Notes under the pieces: generated by a model
Seen by the model: only the letters and a program-made list of their open reading frames with translations
Database searches by the model: none
What the model was told of the DNA's origin: nothing
Part shown: positions 27,601 through 39,600 of the stretch, piece after piece
Numbering within the stretch: the stretch's first letter is position 1
How the letters are laid out: each line of letters begins with the position of its first letter
DNA from: Phoronis australis
Taxonomy: Eukaryota > Phoronida > Phoronidae
Direction of reading: 5' to 3'
Length of the DNA: 64,000 nt
Assembly: GCA_002633005.1 (NCBI GenBank)
Contig: NMRA01000069.1
Span: 425,740-489,739, forward strand
Made by a program: the position numbers and the translations under genes

Positions 27601-30600
27601 CAATGTAAACGGAATTTGCNTGAAGGAAAAGTTCCAAGTAGAAATTTGTTTCTGGCATTCTAATGCTGTGCTAATCTCGTATGTTGGTAAATTTGTTTTT
27701 AATTCTATGTTTCTGTGGTGCTTTAAGCAACTGGTGTATAGGATGTGCTTGTATTATGAAGATTACTCACATTTTGCCCCTAGCCTATTGAGGAGACAAG
27801 GACCATGCCTTTCCATTTTGCAAAGTATGCCCTCTACTGGCCACTTTATGGTACCAATAAACAACCCTAGAAGGATACCGTATGCGGTGCAATTGTGGGC
27901 GCATTTCAACGCTCCGCGTTGCTCTTGTTAATCATTGGTGGGCAATTTTTGGGCCTGGTGAGTGGAATTTCGCATCATTTTAACATATTTTAGACAGGAA
28001 CGGGGACGATATCTGGCCACAAAACCGATGCATGGAGAGCCGTGTTTTTGATGATGTTTAATGAGAGTTTCACTACTAGCCCCACGTTATTCTCTGTTAT
28101 AGTCCTAATCTGACATGGCGTGATATGCAGCACATTGTGGTGAGGACAGCAAAGAAAGCCAACTTGCAGGCTTCAGACTGGAGGAAGAACGCAGTGGGGC
28201 GCTGGTGTAAGTATGGAGAGTGTAGCTTGGGAGGTTGGAAGTCTTTAAATCAATGTAATGACTCCAATGGAAGTCACTTACAGGGATTTGCGGAATCTGA
28301 CCCATTGGAGGATTCTCATTTGGTTTGTGGAGAAATTCCAGGATTTGTATTTAGCTTGTTGACGTCACCTTTGTGTCTTTAATTCACTAGAGAGTTCTAA
28401 GTCCGATGTTTTGCTCTTCCAATGGTGCCAAAAACATTTGAGCGCCATATCAAGGTACTGCTAGTTGGTTCATATTTACATCTTGATTTGGCTCCATATT
28501 TAAGGGTAACTTTAATTTCCACTCTGTTATATAGTTACCTAATTCCATTAAGGTTATCTCAAACTTGATTTAGTGGCCACCATTCTAACTCGTATATCAA
28601 AAAAACCAGCCTTTGTCAACTAGTAAAAGTCAAAATTTCATTTTTAAGAAAGGTACATTCATACCAAAATAACCCCTCGGTCAATTTTATTGTAACATTT
28701 TTTCAATGAAAACTTCACCTGTCCAGTTACCTCAAAAACACTGTTAGGAATTTTTGGTTAGTCTTTTAGTTTGGTTTCTATGATGAATCAACTCGCAAAA
28801 CGTTAGGTATTTTTGTAAAAATTAGCAGTCATATTCATCTTTATTGCATTACGCAAAAACTAGGCCTTTATGTCGGAAAACCGAACAACATTTTTGACAT
28901 TAGCTTGGAAAGTTAAAGCGAAATCCACCAAGCCATTTTTGAGAACTCGTGTTCCTAAGTTCAAATTAAGTCGATTTGCTGGAGCCAATAAAGCTGTGAG
29001 ATGTAAAAATCTCAAGGTCTCTGCGTAATCATTCATTGAAGACTTGTTTCCAGTCAATATAACCTATACACTATTTCAACATTCACTTGCAATGTAAACG
29101 GAATTTGCAGTATGTATTAACTTAATTATCACTAAAACGTCTTATTTTTGTGACCGTCTTCAGTCCGACAGGCTGGGTCAACTGTTGACCTAATTTAAAG
29201 TACGCCAACAGTTCGTTGTTACACACAGCACACGCCAGGAGACTGATATGAAACCAAGTACAAAATGGATAACAGAATTCAAGATGGTGGTTAAAGCGAA
29301 ATGGCAAATTAGTGAAATATTGCAAAAACGGGCAATTTTTGTGAATAATGTTTGAGATATCCTTAACTGTCTTTGAACCGTGACTGTTAGATTTTATATA
29401 GAATACATTGAGACGTTGTTTGTTCATAATGCAAGTCATTGTGTATCTTATTTTGTTCATGGAAAATTCACCGCAATTGTTACCTACATTGGGTATTTAC
29501 GTTTTGATGAAAATCACTTCACCATTCTCAAGGAAAATATCCAACCACCACAAGCATGATCACAAGTGACTGGAACAACCAAACCAAAACTCACTTGTAA
29601 AGCAGTCGCATAAAGANAAGTGAATATTGGAACTTGTTTATCTTACTCCTCATACTTTTTATTTAAAAATCATCAATTTTCTTATATGTGTTAACACCAG
29701 TTTAGTGTTGCATAACTTTTCAATTCAATAGGACTGCAGACTAACAGTTGGCTCAAATCAAGTTGCCCATGACTTGATAAATGGCTAAGTGAACATATTG
29801 CACTCTGTTCACTGGCAATATGGGCTTTTTTTGTATTGGAATAAGTTAGGATATATGACAATTGCATTTTTTTTGAGTTTTGATGGCTGAAGTAACCAAC
29901 CTGTCAACATTAACAGGTCAAAAAATACCACCCATTTTTAATGCATCACTTCTTACAGTAACGACCACCCATAATTTGAGTTTTTTTCTGAAGACCACCA
30001 CCCATGAATTTTTATTTCTACTGCCGTCCCCCCCTCCCACACAGATTTTACTGGAACAGCCCTAACAGAATTCAAGCCGGTGGTTAAAGCGAAATGTCAA
30101 ATTAGTGAAATATTGCAAAAACGGGCAATTTTTGTGAATAATGTTTGAGATATCCTTAACTGTCTTTGTACTGTGACTGTTAGATTTTATATAGAATACA
30201 TTGAGACGTTGTTTGTTCATAATGCAAGTCATTGTGTATCTTATTTTGTTCATGGAAAATTCACCGCAATTGTTACCTACATTGGGTATTTACGTTTCGA
30301 TGAAAATCACTCCACCATTCTCAAGGAAAATATCACAAGCATGGCCACAAGTAGCTGGAACAACCAAACCAAAACTCACTTGTAAAGCAGTCGCATAAAG
30401 AGCTATCTAGAGCTGTTATTTTTTTCAACTGTCATTTATGGAATATTCACATTTGATGATTTCCAGTTCTCTTTTGTTACCGTTTTCAGTCAGTCACTCG
30501 TATGGTTATGGTCTGATGGATGCTTCAGCGATGGTTGACCTGGCTCTCAACTGGACTATGGTGCCACCTCAACACCTGTGCGAAATAACATCAAAAGAGA

Positions 30601-33600
30601 CTAACAGGTAACGGGAAAGAACTGAGTCGAAGCACAAGTGAACTCGTTTTTGCGAGAGTGGTGCACCTTTATTGCGACTGGTGTACAAATATCACCGTCA
30701 GATTCTTACTAGCCATCTAATGAAAAATTGAGAATTACGTCTAGAGTTTTTTATGGCTGTTGACTGACTGCTATCCTCCTCAGTAGTGATTACCACCAGG
30801 TGGAACTCTTGAATATAGTACATTGTATGGCGTAGGCGTAGGGAGTCCTCATCAATATTCGCATACCTTGGCGTCTGTTTGATGTAAACAGACTCCTGTA
30901 TTTTGCGTTTGTAGTCACTGGCCTGTTGGCATATTAGACTAACTTTTCTTAATGTCTTCCAGTTTTTGCATGCAGAAAAACAAGATGCCCTGATTTGCAT
31001 TGATTAGTTATCTGTTGGTGTCAGTTCCCACATTTTACCTTGTTCTGGCGTGTACCAGAGCTGACAGTCAGTCGTGGCACGGATGAAGTCTACAAGATTA
31101 GCCCAGTGCCCCAAATGCATGAAATCTACAAAATTAGTCCAGTGCCTCAAATACATAAAATCCACAAGATTAGTCCAGTGCCTCAAATGCATGAAATCTA
31201 CAAAATTAGTCCAGTGCCTGAGCCTCAAATGCAACTTAACTTTGTGTCTACACTGCCCGAATCTCAAGGATTTCCCAACATAAGGAAGTGATCCACGCAT
31301 CCTCATTTATTTGTTTTCTCATCTCGAAAGCCCACATCCTCCCAGAGTGCGGGCAACGTGGGCTGCCAGAATATTCAATTGGTTAACTTCGTTGACCAGT
31401 GAACTTTCACTCCTTCAACTTCAGAATGGAACCTTCCAGAAGGGGCTCCACTATGAACAGGCAGCATGGTGAAATGTATTCTTACCCCCACCCCCCTTTA
31501 ATTCTAGAATAGAAAACAAGACGGCAACTGAATGGACTCGCCATCTGTGCTGATCTTTCTATGCTTCTTGCACGTCAGCCTGCGTGCGTTGTAGCAGTGG
31601 TCGCCTGGTATTAAACTCTAAACATGTTTTCTTGTTTTTGCAGGGTCATCCCACACAGGGGAAAGATACAGATCCCCCTGTACAGTGAGGGGTGCAAGGG
31701 TAGACCCAGCTCACGCGTTCACTTCCTGGAGCACGTGCAGGCGAGAGTGACGCTGACGGCAGACAAGCGCGGTGAAGTCTCAATTTTCCTCGTCTCGCCA
31801 CAGGGTACCAACTCTACCCTGCTGGCCCGCCGCGTGCGTGATCTGTCGCAAGATGGCTTCAACCAATGGGAGTTCATGACCACTCACATGTGGGGTGAGG
31901 TCGCTGTCGGCACATGGAACCTGGAGGTGAAAAATGGCGGCACTTCCTGTAAGTGTTACAAATGGCAGCAGTTTCTGTTAGTTTGACACAGTGTGCAGTC
32001 ATAGAGGGTCCTATGTATTTAATATTCCAGGACCTGTGGTCTAATTTTTTTACTTGAAATCGAATTTTGAAATTATTTTTGATGTTTTCAGTTGTGTTTT
32101 TGTGTGAACTCAAGATAAGTGTCCATTAATATATGGTCAAGTACGTAATGACTTTCACCTGATGACTTCAGTATTAAGGCTAATAGGTTGAGTCTGAACT
32201 CAAAATTTTGAGTTTTTACTTGAAATCTTGATTTTTTACTCTCGAAGCTAGGGGTCATCAAGTGCGAACTTGGACTAGATATTTGTACTTGAGCACAGAA
32301 TAATAGACATGTATCTTGTGTTCCCACAAAAGTAGAATACAGAAAAATATTTTGATTTTGAGTACAAAGATTAGACCCCGGGTGGAGTTCTCTTAGTCCT
32401 GTTGTCACCATGCTTTATAGAAACGGATGAAACTTGTCTTGTGTTCATTTGTTTACACTTCCATTAGCTTGGTACCAAGGAAGATATTAAGTTTAAGATT
32501 TCCCCATCTATGAACAATTGCCCTGTTTTTGTTTTGAAACAGTAATGCACATTAGCTATGATTCTGGTTCAAACTGAGTGCTGTAAAAGTTGCCAAGTTT
32601 TAGTATCATACGAGGCAAATGTTCCCGTTTCACACCCTTAACATTGCAAGCATTCTAGCTACTAACTCACTTAGACATTTTTCTTTAGTTAAAAACTTAA
32701 CTACTAATCATTAACATGCCCTGATTTTTGAACAATAGTTAATCACAGGGTCCTGGATTTTGAGAACCAGTTTGATACCTGTTATCTACTGGTGAAAACT
32801 GGTTCTGGAAATGTGATGCCCATTTCTTGTGTTAAGCTGGGCCGAGTTCCAGAGACACAAGATATTAGCTTGACACTGAGGTGAAAAATCTTCGTTTATA
32901 AAAGAGACACAGTGAACTCTATGCTGTAATTAAATTCTATCCCACAATTCATCATTGCAACCTCGCCGTCCAATCACTTCCGTGGCGGCCATGTTGCTAG
33001 CTTACGCTAGGAATGTCTTGAACATACTTGCGAAACACTCTCGTCTTTCACTCGCGTGACCTTGCATGATGTTTCTCGCGAGAAACCAGCTACTCTGTGT
33101 TGCCTATTTTTGTCTTTGGTCAGTCTTGGAAATTTTACTCCATGTAATAAAGAGTGTATCCTGTCTTATTTTCTTCATTCTCTCCTCAGTATGTGGTTTT
33201 CACCTTGCTTAAGTTTTGTTTTGTATGCACTACAACTAACCATTTTCCCAACAGATGTCGCTGTTGTGTAACTAATGTCATGCCTTGAGTCAGCTGAAGG
33301 CGAATGACTTGAGTGAGGTCATTAAGACATTAGGCTCGTTTCATGAAAGTTCTCGTTAGTCCAAATGTTTAGTTTTTGATTGTTGTCATGATACCTTTGT
33401 TGTTACCAGGTTTGTTGTTTGTGAAATGGTGGCCCAAGTCTTTACACTTTTGATTTCTTTCTTGTAATAATTCAGACACTCTTAAAAATGAAGAGCGGTT
33501 TATTTTGAGCGCGAATGCATTGCAAAACATTGAAAAAAGAGGTGGAAAATTTGATGGAAGGTCTCAAAGCACGTCCTTTTCAGTTATGCTGCACGTGTTT

Positions 33601-36600
33601 ACCCTCCAGTTGGAACTGTACCTAGGTATTCAACCTCTGATTGCAAATATAGGGGATATACAAGAACTGTGTGACATTCGGTAAACAGCCTTGGCTCAGT
33701 CTTGCTGTAAGAATATTTGTATCAGATGCTAGACGAAAGTACGTTTTTTTCTTGCGTCTTCACTACAGCACTTTTAACCTGAAATTTCCTCTCTTTTTTT
33801 AATGTCATATCTTCTATTCTGCTTGCTATGTAATTTTTGCGTAGTTTGAATAGGAACAGTTGGTTGCAAGTTCTTTTGGGGCTGTGGTGCCTTGCTATGT
33901 TCAAAACCACATGAATACCTTCTCCACCCCCTCAGATTGGTCAGAGCCTCAGGTGTTGAACCGCTTGCTCACTTACTGAACTGAATGTGCTTTGAACACC
34001 TTGCTTGATTTAGGAGACAGTCTAGATACAAAGATCGTCAAAGTTTCTCCAATGAATTTTTTTAACTCTTTAACTACGATAGTTTTGTCTGCTGGAATAC
34101 AGTTGTGTTACATCACAATGACGCAAATCGCTGGTTATGATTTCAATTGCCTTGGGATCTTCATTTAGAAATATGAATATTCGATATTTTATCAATTAGA
34201 AACAATGTTTATGCCTCCAGGTCTGGATTACACAGTTTTATTTTGATCTGCATCAGCGCCCCCCCCTTTCTTTACAATTTTTAAAGAATGTCTCCCACCT
34301 GTTGTCAGGGCGACATCTTAAGGCACCTTATTATAAGTAAGCTAAAATTGTTGTAGATTTTTCTTTGTCACGAACAGGCTGAATCTCATCCACCAACTTA
34401 AAGCGCGGAGATTATTTTGTAAGCTGTGCCTTCCATATTAAAGTCAGAGCCCACGTTTGACTCAATTGCAGACGTCTTTCAGATATGGTCACCCAGTATA
34501 TGGTCACCCAGTGTATGGTCACCCAGTATATGGTCACCCAGTATATGGTCAGCAATTCTGCACTTTATTTCAGTGGCTATTTCAACAAAATGGCTGCTCT
34601 GTTCAAATTGGTCAGAGCCTCGTCTGATCCTCTGTACAAAACAGTTCCACTAGCCAAGCTTCTGCAATAGCTCCACCAGATTCCTCAATCTTCTTATTAC
34701 AGTGTTGCTTTTCTTGCCATGGAAGCTTGTTGAAACTGGAGAAACCTGCTTATCACAGTCTCTAAATTCACCGGTCGTTCATTTGGTTACCCCTTTCTAG
34801 CACGTCCAGTCAACCTCAGGGAGATCACCCTGATGATGTATGGCACGGAGACGGACCCTGTGACAAAGATGGTGCCGGTGACAACTACCGTAAAACCTGC
34901 CACCATCGCCATGACTACACCTAAACATCCCGCTGAGTACAAGCGGAAAAAGCACCTTGGCTCCCAGGAATTTCAGCAACCGTCTCGAACGGTTCCTATC
35001 AAAGATCAAAAGATTTTCACTCAATGCCGCTTTAAACCTGTCGGTCCCAGGCTCTTTACAGCCACGCCCCCTCGAGGATCGAATACAAGACTGCGCAACG
35101 GTGGGAAATCAGTTCATCGCACCCGCATCCCTTCCTTGGGTAATACAGACGTCAAGACGTCTGCTATGCTTGATACTAGACAACCGACCGTGCCAACAGC
35201 CGATTCTAAATCAGGCAAGGATGACCCCAGCTTCTCCTGTTCTTGTTTCATACTAATGGACGTTGTTTGTTTTATTTTAGGTTCTTCATTTCCCTTTGCG
35301 ATGAATCATTTTTGTCTTGTACCGCCTCAGTTGACCGTTCGAATGACTGCATGTTGCTAAGTACCACTGGCTCCCTCTGTTGCAGGAATGACTTATTGAT
35401 CGTTGAATGATTGGTTACTTATTCATGTTATTTCATTATTCGCTGATTTGACTGACATCTGTTGGCAATATGTTGATTGATGTTGTTGTCAGTGCATGGT
35501 GCCAACTGAGCCTGTTGTTGGTTTAGACAACTTTTGTTGCAACATGCAACTGGTTGAGGATGTACAGTGCATTGTCCCACTCGACCACTCACAGGTGTTA
35601 GTGTTGTCTACTGTGTTTGAACAGCTAATTAGCCATAACTCCTTGTTTGACGAATAACTCCTCTTTTCCTTGTAGTTATTATCAATTCTGTTGACAGTGT
35701 TTTCGATTTTCTTGGCTAGTTCTGGGCCCTATTTCATGAAACATGATTTATAACTTTAGGTCGAAATTCTGTCTTACGCCTCACGCTATTATTCTGAAAA
35801 ATATCGAAGTCTCGCTTGAGCAAAAGTGCAAAGTGTAAACTGTTACTGAAATAATTTCTATGCCATTCTAGAAATAATTTCTATAAATTATTTCTAGACT
35901 GTGATGCGCTCATAATTACTTGGCTAAACTCTTTTTCAGCAATTTTGAAGCTTGGGCATAAGACCAAATTTCTGTCTTTAGTCTAAGTTAGTCACTTTCA
36001 TGAAAAAGGCCCCTGGACTGGAATTAATTTGTAGTCTTCTCTTGGTTACTGATGTTAGGAGTGTTTCTAGTTTCTATTCTGTGCTTAGTTACATCTGTAA
36101 TTCAGGGAACGCAGTAAAGCACTGCTCTACTTCAGTTAGGAAAATTAAAATTTGGTTATTAGAATTTATATTTATGAATTAAGCATGTACAGGTTTGAAG
36201 AAGATGTTAGTAAACACTTCAACTTTTGTTCTGTGTAATGTTTTCATTTTCTCTAGCGAGTGGCATCACATTTGGCGCGTTATAAGTGAATCCAAGAAAT
36301 GGATGTTTTATAAGACTTAAAGTTTTAGATCTTTTGCAGTATAATCTCGTCATTTTGGACAAAAGTAATTATTGCAAAAATTGCGGTTTTATTATTTGTT
36401 CGTAACAGCAACCAAATTTTCACGTAACATGTTGTTTAGAATCTAGTTTAAATCCTTACTTCTAGGATGAGTTAGGTAGATGTTTAGGCGTGTTGCAATC
36501 CTGCCAATTATACCAATCATGAACCTAGAAAAGTGCTGAAATTACTGCTGTAAGATGAGCGATGAGAAACAGCAAAAATTTCGGACACTGAAAAAATTCA

Positions 36601-39600
36601 CCGTTGCCATTAAACGGTTTAACTATTTTCCTAAAATACAGAGGTGTGAATGATTCTGGAACAAATGACATTATTATTTTTGATAAAACTGTTAATTTCA
36701 CAATGTGTCTAAACTTCATGAGAAAAGCTGGTCCTGTCTTAATTCAGAAAATTGTTCTTCCTTTTGAATTTCAATTACGATATTTTGAACAACAGGGGTG
36801 TCGCGACATTAGCCTTCATTTTTTGTTTCAATTACAAGAGTGATATTCTTTAATGTATCATTTCCTTGTATCATATCACGTGTCATTCTTTTCACAGCTA
36901 TGCTAAAGTCCTGGACTTTGGTGTTGCGAGGGACGGCGCTAGATGGCAGCCAATCCAGCGGCGGCGCCGCCAGTGGAGGTAAGGCCAATACAAATGGGGT
37001 TGCTAACCACCAGTTCGAGATCCCACCGGGAGCCGGTGATGCGGCTGGTGCCATGACTTCGCCGAGCGGCTGTGCTAATGGCGTTAGTGCCACCCAGTGT
37101 TTAGGTTTGTTACTACTCTACATCGTGCTGCACTCGGGCATCGTATTATAACACGTTGCCACGGTGATATGAAAGATTGACCCGTCTTCTATGTATTGAA
37201 ACACTCTGCTTGTTGTGTCTGTAGCTTCTAAACACTGTAGTACACGCTCTTCCCACTCGAATATGGTTGGCTTTACATCACTGAAAGTTGCCGTATTTCT
37301 ATATTATATCTTTTTGTGGTAACTAGAATGTAATGTTTTGAAGTCACACGCAGTGATAATGAGGTGCAAGTTGAAATTGACAACTTGATAAATGAAGTTT
37401 ACGGCAGCTAATCTTGCTTTGGAAGCAGTCAGCAGTGGCCTTCATTTGGTCTCTGTGGGTTGTGTAAACATTTGAGATCGCCGTCACTTACTTGTGTTGA
37501 AAAACTCGTGTTATGAAGTTTTCAAAATGTCTCTGTGTGTGAATTTAGCATTGCATGGGTTTAGAAATGCAGATCTAGTAACTTTCTGTGATTTAGCCAA
37601 CCTTATGAATTTATGGCTTGCCGTTTTGCTTGCAAGTCTGAATGAAGACATGTTTCAGACAACTATGGCATAGTGCTTAGTCATGTGAGTTGTCTTCAAC
37701 TTGCTTGTAAGGTAAGCAGACACGTGATTTGTTTGTAATGATTGTTTGGTGAAGGGCTTTGTTCTTCTGCAACACGTAGCGCCACCTACTTCCTGTGTGC
37801 GTCTGCTACTCTCACTTGTGTCGGAATGAAAAGCATAACTACTGGCACCTCTAGATCAAGACTGTCCCACTCGGTGCACATGCTCAAACATTTCCAGAAC
37901 TTTCCACAAATAACAGAAAAACATGAATAGCCAATTGTAATTTTCCAAAAAGTTACTATATTAATTCTCATTGGAACAACTTAACAAGCAAAGATTTAAG
38001 ATAGTTTTTCATTCAAGTAATTCATTTCTGATTTCCTCAACAATTTTTGAAGCCAGTGGAATTTGGAATAAATTTGTTAACTTTTTAAAACCATTATGCA
38101 ATACTCATAGCAAACCCGGTATAGCTCACAGCTTTCTGTTGTTTAGAAGGTTTCACATAAAAATGGCTGCTTAGCTGCACACATTATATACATCTTGCTC
38201 TAGGTATATGCTCGTCAGTTAAATTTTCATTCCGATTGGTTGCTTTGTAGTACCCTAACTTGTTTAATTGAATTTTGTACTTAATCAGTCTTTTTTTCTG
38301 CTGAGTCTTTAATATTTTGTTAACAGAACAATTTACCAGATCTGTTAATACTTGTGATAGGGGTAAATGGTTGCGTATTTGGAGAAATGTCTTTCCAGTA
38401 TGGACATTGAGTGGCCTACGGGTAGCAGCATGGTCTGGCTAACCCATACTGCAAGGTCAGGTTTTGTCTATTTGTGTCTTTGAGTAACAATCTGACCCCA
38501 CCGCAGCAATGCTTGTCTTCCTGCCTATGAGGAGCACAATCACTCACCGTGTTGATATTATATGTCTATGTATTGTGAAATTCTGTTAATGACTAAAAAC
38601 ATTTATTGCATAGCTGCCCCGTTACTCATGTCTATTCAAGGGTAGGGGACTCTTGGTATAATATAATGCTTATTCTGCTAAGTACCGGAATTTTAACATT
38701 TTACCTGATGGAATGTTATTGATATGGTTTCTCTATTGATGCCATTATACTGTATTGAAGAGAGAGATTACTTTTTAGATTTTGTCATTGATACAGAAAT
38801 GTGTTATTTTTCCGTCACTATCAGCTTGTCGTCTACCATTTCAAAAGGTTAGTGTCATGAAGTCCCATGGGCATAGAACCTGTTCTGGCCTATTATGTTG
38901 TGTATTGTATATTGGTCCCTAACTATTTAAGTGTTAGCTTTATTTATTGATTGTCTGTACATACCTGGATGTCAAATTATAACTCAGGCTCACACATAAA
39001 ATAATTGTATATTATTTTGATTTTGTACATATGGTAAATTTTTATTACATGGTTGTATATATTTTGCAGTATTATTTTAGCAGACTGGCAATATTCCGCC
39101 TTTTGTCTTTGGGTGGCTGTGTTTGAGGCTAACCAAGATTACTGGATTGAAATTTGTAGTAACGCCATGCATTGGTGACCCTTGACCGATGAGACCATCT
39201 GTGGATAGAAGGCGGGGTTATGTCTTTCTTCTTTTTTTCAAATATCTGGTGTTGTCAAGAAGCACAAACTTACGCTCAATACCTGCGCTACCTTGGTAGT
39301 TTGAATTTGAGATTAAGATGGCAGAGTCTGGTCGTGGGGGAGTCAAGAAAGATGAAATGGTTTTAGTTACTGAATTGGAACATTGGAGATTTTGTGCTTG
39401 CGATATTACCTCTAGTCAGTTCAACTTTTCCATGAAAAGCGTTTGCAGATTATTCAGGAGGCTACTTATTGGCTATGGTGTCAGTTTTTTGCAGAGCAGT
39501 TGATGTAAGGTGATTTTGTTCGTATCATTTGAATATTTCCTAACGTTGCTCTTAAAGCGAAAGTTGCCGATTTCTTGCAACACGCAACATTAGTTTTGTG

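Larger units (their letters stand above)
31949..34800 (+). other. FURIN: Furin intron
   Basis: About 2.9 kb. Contains a small hairpin at 32758-32810 related to one at 45106-45163, a TTTCATGAAA fragment near 33346 and a 15-bp tandem repeat at 34483. No exon recognised. Confidence 0.7.

Noticed and set aside
26621-28206. True tandem, mutually exclusive furin exons
   Set aside because: The copies encode identical protein and the homology block ends exactly at an assembly N; allelic duplication is simpler.
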